Assembly (NCBI RefSeq): GCF_016650815.1
Contig: NZ_JAEKEZ010000034.1
Location: 186,001-250,000 of the forward strand
DNA from: Pseudomonas sp. TH31
Lineage (GTDB): Bacteria; Pseudomonadota; Gammaproteobacteria; Pseudomonadales; Pseudomonadaceae
Direction: 5' to 3'
Length of the DNA: 64,000 nt
The notes beneath the pieces were generated by a model, which was not told the DNA's origin, did no database searches, and saw only the letters and a program-made list of their open reading frames with translations. The number at the start of each line of letters is the position of its first letter. Position 1 is the first letter of the stretch. A program made the position numbers and the translations under genes. Below, in pieces: positions 1-7,580 of the stretch.

Positions 1-1
1 C

Positions 2-1258
2 GGGTCGATGGCGGTGGTGATCGTTGCGCTGGTGGTGCAGCACGGCGTGCAGTACTTGCTGGCCACCGTGTTGTTGGGTGGGTTGATCATGATGGCGTTC
101 GGGTTGCTGCGGCTGGGCAAACTGGTACGGATGGTGCCGCACCCGGTGATGCTCGGCTTCGTCAACGGCCTGGCGATCATCATTGCGCTGGCGCAGTTGG
201 AGCACTTCAAGAGCGGCGACACCTGGCTCAGTGGCATGCCGCTTTACGTGATGAGCGGGTTGGTGGTGCTGACGATGGCCATCGTTTACCTGCTGCCGCG
301 CATGACCCGCGCGGTGCCGCCGGCACTGGTGGCGATTCTCGGCGTCGGGTTGGCGGTGTATGTGCTCGGCTTGCCAACGCGTACCCTCGGCGACATGGCG
401 CACATTGCCGGCGGCTTGCCGGGCTTCGCGCTGCCGGACATTCCCTGGAACCTTGAAACCCTGCGCATCGTCGCGCCTTACGCGATTTTGATGGCGCTGG
501 TCGGCCTGCTTGAAACCCTGCTGACGCTGAACCTCACCGACGAAATCACCGAGAGCCGGGGCTACCCTGATCGCGAGTGCGTGGCGCTGGGCGCGGCGAA
601 TATGGTCTCGGGTGTGTTCGGCGGCATGGGTGGCTGCGCGATGATCGGCCAGACCGTCATCAACCTTGGTTCCGGTGGCCGTGGCCGACTTTCCGGCGTG
701 GTCGCCGGGGTGATGATTCTGCTGTTCGTGTTGTTTCTGTCGCCGCTGATCGAGCGTATTCCTTTGGCGGCGCTGGTCGGCGTGATGTTCGTGGTTTCGC
801 AGCAAACCTTCGCCTGGGCCTCGCTGCGGGTGCTCAACAAAGTGCCGCTCAACGATGTGCTGGTGATCATCGCCGTGACCACCATCACCGTGTTCACCGA
901 CCTGGCCACCGCCGTGCTCTGCGGGATCATCATCGCCGCGCTCAACTTCGCCTGGCAACAGGCCCGTGAGCTGTACGCCGACACGTATCTGGAAGCCGAC
1001 GGCAGCAAACTCTACCGCCTGCACGGCACGCTGTTTTTCGCCTCAACGGCGCCGTTTTTCAACCAGTTCGATCCGGCCAACGATCCGGCTCAAGTGACCC
1101 TCGATTGCCGTCACCTGAGCTTCGTCGATTATTCGGCCATCGCCGCGCTGAAAACCCTGCGTGAACGCTACGGCAAGGCCGGAAAGCATCTGCGGGTGTT
1201 TCATTTGTCGGAACGCTGCAAGCAGATGCTCAAGCGTGCGGGCGTGGATCACGACTGA
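2..1258 (+). CDS. SulP-family inorganic anion transporter, 5' end outside window
   Basis: The reading frame is open from the first bases, so the gene starts upstream; 418 residues are visible. The visible part is a chain of hydrophobic membrane segments (residues about 1-330) followed by a cytoplasmic STAS domain of about 90 residues at the C terminus, ending in the D-Y-S-A type loop typical of STAS domains. This membrane-core plus STAS order defines the SulP family, which carries sulfate, bicarbonate or dicarboxylates; the substrate cannot be told from sequence. The stop overlaps the end of the convergent lipA by 10 bases, leaving no room for a separate terminator. No clear regulatory signal is visible in the window. 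Confidence 0.9.
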   Translation, partial: GSMAVVIVALVVQHGVQYLLATVLLGGLIMMAFGLLRLGKLVRMVPHPVMLGFVNGLAIIIALAQLEHFKSGDTWLSGMPLYVMSGLVVLTMAIVYLLPRMTRAVPPALVAILGVGLAVYVLGLPTRTLGDMAHIAGGLPGFALPDIPWNLETLRIVAPYAILMALVGLLETLLTLNLTDEITESRGYPDRECVALGAANMVSGVFGGMGGCAMIGQTVINLGSGGRGRLSGVVAGVMILLFVLFLSPLIERIPLAALVGVMFVVSQQTFAWASLRVLNKVPLNDVLVIIAVTTITVFTDLATAVLCGIIIAALNFAWQQARELYADTYLEADGSKLYRLHGTLFFASTAPFFNQFDPANDPAQVTLDCRHLSFVDYSAIAALKTLRERYGKAGKHLRVFHLSERCKQMLKRAGVDHD

Positions 1259-2241
1259 CGCGTGATGTTCTTCACCCCTTGAACTTGCTCATCGGCATGG
1301 TACGACGAGCGCACCAACGGGCCGGAAGCCACGTTCTTGAAGCCCATCTTGTAACCTTTCTCGGCAAACCAGGCGAACACGTCCGGGTGGACGAAACGCT
1401 GCACCGGCAAGTGGCTGCGGGACGGTTGCAGGTACTGGCCGAGGGTCAGCATGTCGATGTCGTGTTCGCGCATGCGCTTCATGACTTCGATGACTTCTTC
1501 GTCGGTCTCGCCCAGGCCAAGCATCAGGCCGGACTTGGTCGGAATGTGCGGCATCATCTGCTTGAAGCGTTGCAGCAGCGTCAGCGACCACTGGTAATCC
1601 GACCCAGGACGCGCAGCCTTGTACAGGCGCGGCACGGTTTCCAGGTTGTGGTTGAACACATCCGGCGGCTCGGCGGCGGTGATTTCCAGTGCCACGTCCA
1701 TGCGGCCACGGTAGTCCGGGACCAGGGTTTCGAGTTGCACGTTCGGCGACAGCTTGCGGATCTCGCGGATGCAGTCGGCAAAGTGCTGGGCACCGCCGTC
1801 GCGCAGGTCGTCGCGGTCCACCGAGGTGATCACCACGTACTTGAGTTTCAGGTCGGCGATGGCAATCGCCAGGCTTTGCGGCTCGTTGACGTCCAGTGGT
1901 TTCGGACGGCCGTGGCCGACGTCGCAGAACGGGCAGCGACGGGTGCAGATGTCGCCCATGATCATGAACGTCGCGGTGCCGCCGGAGAAACATTCACCCA
2001 GGTTCGGGCAGGACGCTTCTTCGCAAACGCTGTGCAGCTTGTGTTTGCGCAGCAGGGCCTTGATGCGATTGACTTCCGGGGATACCGGGATGCGCACGCG
2101 GATCCAGTCGGGTTTGCGTGGGAACTCATCGGTCGGGATGATCTTGACCGGGATCCGTGCAACCTTTTCGGCGCCACGCAGTTTGACGCCGACTTCCATT
2201 TTTACCGGGGCTTTTACGGGTGATTGCGCCAGTGCGCTCAT
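1249..2241 (-). CDS. lipA: lipoyl synthase (radical SAM)
   Basis: 330 residues, the normal length for LipA. It inserts two sulfur atoms into octanoyl groups on lipoyl domains such as GcvH, PDH and OGDH. The two iron-sulfur cluster motifs are complete: Cys73, Cys78 and Cys84 (C-x4-C-x5-C, auxiliary cluster) and Cys99, Cys103 and Cys106 (C-x3-C-x2-C, SAM cluster). It lies next to the glycine-cleavage genes, whose H protein needs lipoylation, so this is probably the accessory lipA copy of the gcv locus rather than the lipBA copy, which is usually elsewhere in Pseudomonas. A long REP hairpin separates it from glyA. The start ATG at 2241 has only a weak purine stretch upstream. Confidence 0.96.
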   Translation of the reverse strand: MSALAQSPVKAPVKMEVGVKLRGAEKVARIPVKIIPTDEFPRKPDWIRVRIPVSPEVNRIKALLRKHKLHSVCEEASCPNLGECFSGGTATFMIMGDICTRRCPFCDVGHGRPKPLDVNEPQSLAIAIADLKLKYVVITSVDRDDLRDGGAQHFADCIREIRKLSPNVQLETLVPDYRGRMDVALEITAAEPPDVFNHNLETVPRLYKAARPGSDYQWSLTLLQRFKQMMPHIPTKSGLMLGLGETDEEVIEVMKRMREHDIDMLTLGQYLQPSRSHLPVQRFVHPDVFAWFAEKGYKMGFKNVASGPLVRSSYHADEQVQGVKNITRQS

Positions 2242-2280
2242 GTGTTTTTTCCTTTTAAGCGAGCAGAAGAAAACGATCCC

Positions 2281-2378
2281 TGTAGGAGCTGCCGAGTGAA
2301 ACGAGGCTGCGATCTTTTGATCTTTTAAAAAGCCAAGATCAAAAGATCGCAGCCTCGTTTCACTCGGCAGCTCCTACA
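2281..2378. repeat. REP hairpin, GTAGGAGCTGCCG family, copy 1
   Basis: Two perfectly complementary 44-base arms (2281-2324 and 2335-2378) flank a 10-base loop. The outer core is TGTAGGAGCTGCCG and the inner part carries GCGATCTTTTGATCTT. This is the usual inverted-pair form of Pseudomonas REP elements. It fills the lipA-glyA gap, where related strains carry sdaA and gcvT. Confidence 0.93.
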
Positions 2379-2404
2379 GAGCCCAATACAGTCGCGCTAG
2401 CGGA

Positions 2405-3661
2405 TCAGTCGCGATAGACCGGGAAATCACGGCACATCGCAGCGGCCTGACGGGCGATGGTTGCCTCGACATCGGCGTCGCCGAGGTGATCGAGGATGTC
2501 GCCGATCCAGCCGGCCAGTTCGATGCTTTGGGCTTCCTTGAAGCCACGGCTGGTGATTGCCGGCGTGCCGATGCGCAGCCCCGAAGTCACGAATGGCGAT
2601 TGCGGGTCGTTCGGCACGGCGTTCTTGTTCACGGTAATACCGGCGCGGCTGAGGGCGGCGTCGGCGTCTTTGCCGGTCAGGCCCTGGCGGATCAGGCTGA
2701 CCAGGAACAAGTGGTTGTCGGTGCCGCCGGACACTACGTCGTAGCCACGGTCGATAAAGACCTTGGCCATCGCCTGGGCGTTGCGGATCACTTGCGCCTG
2801 ATAGGTTTTGAAGGCCGGTTCCAGCGCTTCCTTGAAGCACACGGCTTTGGCTGCGATCACGTGCATCAGCGGGCCGCCCTGGCCGCCAGGGAATACGGCG
2901 GAGTTGAGTTTTTTCTCCAGTTCCGGATTGGCTTTGGCCAGGATCAGGCCGCCACGTGGGCCGCGCAGGGTTTTGTGGGTGGTGGTGGTCACCACATCGG
3001 CAAACGGAATCGGGTTCGGGTACAGACCGGTCGCCACCAACCCGGCCACGTGGGCCATGTCGACAAACAGGTAAGCGCCAACCTTGTCGGCAATTTCACG
3101 AAAGCGTGGAAAGTCCAACGTCTTCGAATACGCGGAGAACCCGGCGATGATCATTTTCGGTTGGTGCTCGACCGCCAGACGTTCGACTTCGTCGTAATCG
3201 ATCAGTCCGGTCGCGGTGTCGATGCCGTACTGCACGGCGTTGTAGAGCTTGCCGGAAAAACTCACTTTGGCGCCGTGGGTCAAGTGACCGCCGTGGGCCA
3301 GGCTCATGCCCAAAACAGTCTCGCCAGCTTGCAGCAACGCCAGATAAACCGCGGCGTTGGCCTGGCTGCCGGAGTGCGGCTGGACGTTGGCGTAGTCGGC
3401 GCCGAACAATTGTTTAGCCCGATCAATCGCCAGTTGCTCGACCACGTCGACGTGTTCGCAACCGCCGTAATAACGCTTGCCCGGATAGCCTTCGGCGTAC
3501 TTGTTGGTCAGGCCGCTACCTTGCGCTTCCATCACCCGCTGGCTGGTGTAGTTTTCCGAAGCGATCAATTCGATGTGGTGTTCCTGGCGCGCGTCTTCGG
3601 CATTCATCGCCGCCAGCAATTCGTCGTCGTAGCCTTTGATCTGGTCGTGCTTGCTGAACAT
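2405..3661 (-). CDS. glyA: serine hydroxymethyltransferase
   Basis: 418 residues. A PLP enzyme interconverting serine plus THF and glycine plus methylene-THF. The PLP lysine motif TTTTHKTLRGPRGG and the N-terminal ELIASENYTS motif are present. The frame is open for 32 codons upstream (to 3757), but those codons lie inside the flanking REP element, and family proteins begin at MFSKHDQI, so I start at 3661, behind AGAGGA. The gene sits between a REP and the gcvP remnant, the position of glyA2 in the gcvH2-gcvP2-glyA2-sdaA-gcvT2 operon of P. aeruginosa. It appears intact and may still be transcribed from the sigma54 promoter upstream of gcvH. Confidence 0.96.
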   Translation of the reverse strand: MFSKHDQIKGYDDELLAAMNAEDARQEHHIELIASENYTSQRVMEAQGSGLTNKYAEGYPGKRYYGGCEHVDVVEQLAIDRAKQLFGADYANVQPHSGSQANAAVYLALLQAGETVLGMSLAHGGHLTHGAKVSFSGKLYNAVQYGIDTATGLIDYDEVERLAVEHQPKMIIAGFSAYSKTLDFPRFREIADKVGAYLFVDMAHVAGLVATGLYPNPIPFADVVTTTTHKTLRGPRGGLILAKANPELEKKLNSAVFPGGQGGPLMHVIAAKAVCFKEALEPAFKTYQAQVIRNAQAMAKVFIDRGYDVVSGGTDNHLFLVSLIRQGLTGKDADAALSRAGITVNKNAVPNDPQSPFVTSGLRIGTPAITSRGFKEAQSIELAGWIGDILDHLGDADVEATIARQAAAMCRDFPVYRD

Positions 3662-3696
3662 GGTGGAGTCCTCTGTTGTTCTTGGATGTCTGACGT

Positions 3697-3790
3697 ACAC
3701 CCGTAGGAGCTGCCGCAGGCTGCGATCTTTTGATCTTGCTTTGATACGTAAAATCAAAAGATCGCAGCCTGCGGCAGCTCCTACGGGTGT
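3697..3790. repeat. REP hairpin, GTAGGAGCTGCCG family, copy 2
   Basis: Perfect 38-base arms, 3697-3734 and 3753-3790, around an 18-base loop. Same family as the copy at 2281. It lies between glyA and the C-terminal end of the gcvP remnant. Confidence 0.92.
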
Positions 3791-3802
3791 CAGGTGTTGT
3801 TC

Positions 3803-4173
3803 TCAGGCCGGCATCAGGTTGCGATCACCGAATATGTTGTCGACCCGGCCCACGGGCGGCCAGTATTTGGCATCGATCAAGGTTTCCAGTGGATACACCG
3901 CTTGCTCACGGCTATACGGATGCGTCCACTCGCCAACGATTTGCGCGGCGTTTTTCAGCGGGTTGTCGTCCTTGTCCAACGCACTGCGCGGATTTCTTCG
4001 CGGATGCGGATCATGGCGTCGCAGAAGCGGTCCAGTTCTTCCCAGGATTGGCTTTCGGTCGGCTCGATCATCAACGTGCCAGCGACCGGGAACGACAGGG
4101 GCGGCGCATGGAAGTCGATCAGGCGCTTGGCGACGTCATCGACACTGATGCCGCTGCTGTCTTTGAGTTGACC
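3803..4173 (-). pseudogene. gcvP: glycine dehydrogenase (decarboxylating) remnant, C-terminal scrap
   Basis: Immediately after the gcvH stop, the minus strand reads LKDSSGISVDDVAKRLID, then FHAPPLSFPVAGTLMIEPTE, then ELDRFCDAMIRIREEIRAV. After a frame change near 3980 it continues LDKDDNPLKNAAQIVGEW, PYSREQAVYP and YWPPVGRVDNIFGDRNL before a stop at 3803-3805. This is the last ~120 residues of GcvP (normally ~950). About 830 residues, including the PLP lysine domain, are gone, and short in-frame pieces are missing compared with the family (for example around the YGFHAP loop). There is no start codon, so it cannot be functional. Unlike the single-base breaks elsewhere in this window, this is genuine decay. 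Confidence 0.93.
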
Positions 4174-4551
4174 TCAAGCATCTTCGTGGGTCAGTCGCTC
4201 GTAAGCGGTCTGGTCGAGCAGGGTGTCCATGGCGCTGGCGTCGCTGGGGCGCATACGGAAAAACCAGCCTTCACCCAGCGCGTCTTCGTTGATCAGTTCC
4301 GGGGAACCTTCCAGAGACGAATTGACCTCGACCACTTCGCCGTTCAACGGCATATACACGCTGCTGGCCGCTTTCACCGACTCCAGCACCGCGACTTCAT
4401 CGCCAGCGCCGAATGCACGCAATTCCGGCACCTGAACGAAGACCACATCACCCAACGCTTGCTGGGCGTAAGCGGTGATGCCCACGGTAATCAGACCGTT
4501 GCTCTCAAGACGCAGCCATTCGTGATCGACGGTAAAACGCAATTCGCTCAT
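4174..4551 (-). CDS. gcvH: glycine cleavage system H protein
   Basis: 125 residues, the usual length. It carries the lipoyl arm that shuttles the aminomethyl group between P, T and L proteins. The lipoylation site is Lys60 in the motif VLESVKAASSVY, preceded by the HEWLRLE strand typical of the family. It is the first gene behind the sigma54 promoter at 4645-4659. Downstream, gcvP is reduced to a scrap and gcvT is absent here, so this H protein can work only with P and T proteins made elsewhere, for example from a second gcv locus, which Pseudomonas usually has. Confidence 0.95.
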   Translation of the reverse strand: MSELRFTVDHEWLRLESNGLITVGITAYAQQALGDVVFVQVPELRAFGAGDEVAVLESVKAASSVYMPLNGEVVEVNSSLEGSPELINEDALGEGWFFRMRPSDASAMDTLLDQTAYERLTHEDA

Positions 4552-4644
4552 ATCAACTCCTCATTGTTCTGACTCAACCGCTGCTGGTGGCGGCTGACGT
4601 TTACCGGCTCGTATCGGGCAACGAGGGTGGCTTGAGGGTTGATA

Positions 4645-4659
4645 GCAAGGGCGGTGCCA
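4645..4659 (-). promoter_or_regulatory. sigma54 (-24/-12) promoter of gcvH
   Basis: Read on the minus strand the site is TGGCACCGCCCTTGC: a perfect GG-N10-GC spacing with TGGCAC and TTGC boxes. It lies about 95 bases upstream of the gcvH start and points at it. The neighbouring regulator GcsR is a sigma54 activator with an intact GAFTGA loop, so promoter and activator match. Confidence 0.9.
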
Positions 4660-4724
4660 ATGTTGGTTAATCGTTGTAGATCAATGGGTTGAATGGTTTA
4701 AAGGCGGATTGATAGAGCGCGACT

Positions 4725-4740
4725 GTATTGAAATCAATAC
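4725..4740. promoter_or_regulatory. palindromic operator candidate 1 upstream of gcvH (GcsR?)
   Basis: GTATTGAAATCAATAC: 7-base perfect arms around two bases, about 70 bases upstream of the sigma54 promoter, where enhancer sites for a sigma54 activator are expected. It resembles the second site at 4814. Assignment to GcsR is inferred from position; the sequence is not the TGTAACG-N4-CGTTCCG motif reported for P. aeruginosa GcsR. Confidence 0.55.
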
Positions 4741-4813
4741 GGGAGTCGGGAGAGGAGGGTGTAAAGTCCGGGCCAGAGGTGTCGAGAGGGGTTTGTCTTG
4801 AATTCGTTACGCT

Positions 4814-4829
4814 GTATTGATTTGAATAC
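4814..4829. promoter_or_regulatory. palindromic operator candidate 2 upstream of gcvH (GcsR?)
   Basis: GTATTGATTTGAATAC, a near-palindrome with the same GTATT...AATAC frame as the site at 4725 and 89 bases farther upstream. Two like sites upstream of a -24/-12 promoter suggest a pair of enhancer sites. The REP at 4832 begins just beyond it. Confidence 0.5.
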
Positions 4830-4831
4830 GA

Positions 4832-4935
4832 CCCCTGTAGGAGCTGCCGAAGGCTGCGATCTCTTGATTTTTCAATGCAGAAGCCGCCGAAAAGCAAGAT
4901 CAAAAGATCGCAGCCTTCGGCAGCTCCTACAGGGG
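4832..4935. repeat. REP hairpin, GTAGGAGCTGCCG family, copy 3
   Basis: Arms 4832-4868 and 4899-4935 are complementary over 37 bases with one mismatch. It lies between the gcvH control region and the 3' end of gcsR, and could also act as the gcsR terminator. Confidence 0.9.
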
Positions 4936-4948
4936 ATCGCGCAGGGCT

Positions 4949-6457
4949 TCAGGGCTTGCCGGGAATCCCGTATTTACGCAACCGAACCGCAATTGCGCTG
5001 TGCGAAGTTTGCAGGCGCGCGGCGAGCAAACGGCTGGACGGATAGCTGCGGTAAAGCTGTTCCAGCAGATCCTTTTCAAACCCTCCGACAGCATCTTCCA
5101 GGCTGCCAACCTCGCCATCGTTTTTACGCTCGACGGCGGTGCGGGCGATATCCAGGTCATCGATGTCCACCCATGGATTCTCACAAATCGCCGCCGCCCG
5201 AAAGATCACGTTTTGCAGTTGCCGCACATTGCCCGGCCAACGGTTGCCCAGCAACGCTGAAAATGTACCGGGGGCCAGTCGACACGGTGGCCGTTGAATC
5301 TGCGCGCAGGCCTGCTGCATGAAGTGGTTGGCCATCAGCAGAATGTCATGGCCGCGTTCACGTAGTGGCGGCACTTGCAGGTTGAGCACGTTGAGGCGAT
5401 AGAACAGGTCCTCGCGAAAACTGCCTTCGGCGACCATTTTTTCCAGGTCGCGGTGGGTGGCGCTGAGCACCCGCACATTGACCCTGACCTCACGATCCCC
5501 ACCGACCCGCCGGAAGCAGCCATCGCTCAAGAAGCGCAGCAGTTTCGCCTGCAGGTACGGCGACATTTCACCGACTTCATCGAGAAACACCGTGCCCTGG
5601 TCGGCCAGCTCCAGCAGGCCGAGTTTGCCGCCACGCTGGGCGCCGGTGAAGGCGCCAGCGGCATAGCCGAACAGTTCGCTTTCGGCCAGGCTCTCCGGCA
5701 GTGCCGCGCAGTTCAACGCCAGAAACGGCGAGTCATGTCGGCTGCTGATGGCGTGGCAGGCGCGCGCCACCAGCTCTTTGCCGGTGCCGGTTTCGCCCTG
5801 GATCAGCAGCGGTGCATCGAGGGTCGCCACTCGTTGCGCGCGGGCCTTGAGCGTACGAATCGCCGGGGACTCGCCGAGCAGTGCATCAAAACCTTCGGCA
5901 TGGTCGTGGTGCAGCGCCGACAGGCGTTCGCCGATGCGGTTCGGTTGATACAAGGTCAGCAGGGCGCCGGCGTCGGTGATCGGCATCGCGTCCAGCAGCA
6001 AGGTCTGGCCGCCGAGGCTGACTTCACGCATGGGCAAGCGGTAACCGTGCTCGATCAGCGTGCTTTGCAAATCCGCATCATCAAACAGTGCGGTCAACGG
6101 CTCACCAGCTGGTTCACGGCCGCACAGTGAAATCAGCGCCGGGTTGGCCAGCAGCACGTAGCCGCGCTCATCCACCGCCAACACCGGGTCGGTGCTGGCC
6201 GCCAACAAGGCATCCAGTTGCAGGCGTCGGCGTTGCCCCGGAAGGATGTCGACCATCGTCACCGCTTGCACGCCCTGCACGCCGAGAAACGCCTCGCGCA
6301 ATTCTTCCAGCACCTCGGCGCCGAGGGTCGGCGCATCGATGTAGACGTTCGGCGGGACCATCTCGACCGCATCCAGATTGAACCGGCGCCCACCGAGCAG
6401 GGCCAGCACTTCCTGGGTGATGCCGACGCGGTCGATGAAGGTGACGTGGATGCGCAT
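4949..6457 (-). CDS. gcsR: sigma54-dependent activator of glycine cleavage genes, TyrR-like
   Basis: 502 residues. Order: ACT domain (about 1-75), PAS domain (about 80-175), AAA+ sigma54-interaction domain (about 190-420) with Walker A GETGTGKE, the GAFTGA loop that contacts sigma54, and Walker B VFLDEVGE, then a TyrR-type helix-turn-helix at the C terminus. This is the layout of GcsR, which in P. aeruginosa senses glycine and activates gcvH2-gcvP2-glyA2-sdaA-gcvT2. Here it sits directly upstream of gcvH in the same orientation, with a -24/-12 promoter between them. The regulator looks fully intact although much of its target operon has been lost. Confidence 0.92.
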   Translation of the reverse strand: MRIHVTFIDRVGITQEVLALLGGRRFNLDAVEMVPPNVYIDAPTLGAEVLEELREAFLGVQGVQAVTMVDILPGQRRRLQLDALLAASTDPVLAVDERGYVLLANPALISLCGREPAGEPLTALFDDADLQSTLIEHGYRLPMREVSLGGQTLLLDAMPITDAGALLTLYQPNRIGERLSALHHDHAEGFDALLGESPAIRTLKARAQRVATLDAPLLIQGETGTGKELVARACHAISSRHDSPFLALNCAALPESLAESELFGYAAGAFTGAQRGGKLGLLELADQGTVFLDEVGEMSPYLQAKLLRFLSDGCFRRVGGDREVRVNVRVLSATHRDLEKMVAEGSFREDLFYRLNVLNLQVPPLRERGHDILLMANHFMQQACAQIQRPPCRLAPGTFSALLGNRWPGNVRQLQNVIFRAAAICENPWVDIDDLDIARTAVERKNDGEVGSLEDAVGGFEKDLLEQLYRSYPSSRLLAARLQTSHSAIAVRLRKYGIPGKP

Positions 6458-6513
6458 GGATAGCCTGCAAGGGTGGAGAACGGAATGAGTATGACCGGCA
6501 CGCGCCGGGTCTG

Positions 6514-7428
6514 TCAGGTGTTGGCGGTTTTGCGCGAACAGGCCGCCAGGTCTTCAAGGAACGCCTGGAGGATCGGTGGCGGGGCGGTGCCGCGCCGGGT
6601 GATCACATCGAACGGCGACATCAGGCGCATGCTGGTCGGCGCCAATTGGTGCATCTCGCCGGTCTTGATCCACTGCGCCGCAAAGTGCATCGGCAGAAAG
6701 CCCAGGTAGGCGCCGGAGATCAGCAAGATCGCCAGCGCTTCGATGTTGTCGACGGTGGCTGCGGCCTTGCTGACGCCCAGGTGTTCCAGGTCGTATTGCT
6801 GCATGTAGCCGCGCACGACAATCCGGCTCGCGCCAATCTCTTCGAGCAGTTCATCGCTCTCGGCCTGGCTGCCATACAACGGATGCCGCCGCCCGCAATA
6901 CAACCCCAGGGCTTCCTGATACAGCGGTGAGTGCAGCAGGCCGGGCACGTGGATCGGGAAGTGCCCGATGGCCAGGTGCAGTCGGCCGTCGAGCACGCGT
7001 TCCTCCAGTTCGGCCGGGGTGCCGACGTACACGTTCAGGTGCACGTCATGCCCCCGGGACACGAAGCGCTGGGTGGTGCGCGGCAGCGGCGAATCGGGAT
7101 CGGTAATCGTGGTGTCGATGATCCCCAGGTTGAGCTTGCCGCTGATGTGCTGCTTGAGCACGTCGGCGTCCATGCAGAAGTTTTCCACCGCCGAGAGCAG
7201 GCGCTGGGTCGCTTCATGAATCGCCACGCCTTGCTCGGTCAGGCGAAAGCCGCTACGCCCGCGCTGGCAGAGTTTGACCCCGAGGCGAGTTTCCAGATGA
7301 GTCATTTGTTCGCTGATGGTCGACTGGCCGGCGTTCAGCGCCGCCTGCGCCGCGGAAAAGCCGCCGCACCGAACAATCGTGGCAAACACCCTGAGCAGTT
7401 TCAGATCGACATCGTGCAGCTGAATCAC
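6514..7428 (-). CDS. LysR-family regulator of the adjacent ureohydrolase cluster
   Basis: 304 residues. N-terminal winged helix-turn-helix (about 8-65, with AAQAALNAGQSTISEQMTHLE) and a C-terminal effector-binding domain. The start is a GTG at 7428, chosen because GGGAGG lies six bases upstream. It is divergent from the ureohydrolase gene across about 150 bases, the usual arrangement for an LTTR controlling its neighbour, as in gbuR-gbuA and gpuR-gpuA of P. aeruginosa. The effector is probably the guanidino compound degraded by the pathway; this is inference. Confidence 0.88.
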   Translation of the reverse strand: MIQLHDVDLKLLRVFATIVRCGGFSAAQAALNAGQSTISEQMTHLETRLGVKLCQRGRSGFRLTEQGVAIHEATQRLLSAVENFCMDADVLKQHISGKLNLGIIDTTITDPDSPLPRTTQRFVSRGHDVHLNVYVGTPAELEERVLDGRLHLAIGHFPIHVPGLLHSPLYQEALGLYCGRRHPLYGSQAESDELLEEIGASRIVVRGYMQQYDLEHLGVSKAAATVDNIEALAILLISGAYLGFLPMHFAAQWIKTGEMHQLAPTSMRLMSPFDVITRRGTAPPPILQAFLEDLAACSRKTANT

Positions 7429-7580
7429 CTTGGACCTCCCGCGTGTGGATGCATCGGTAATGCCGATATGAGTATCTGATGTTTGGCATTTTTTCCACGA
7501 AAACCTGCGCTCATAGTCATTTCAACAGCGGGCACCTTCCACCTCCGCTGAGTCGATAACAAGAATTGGAGAAGCCTGAA

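Noticed and set aside
4667..4903. 78-codon minus-strand ORF upstream of gcvH
   Set aside because: It consists of REP sequence and the control region; the operators lie in it and no ribosome site is present.
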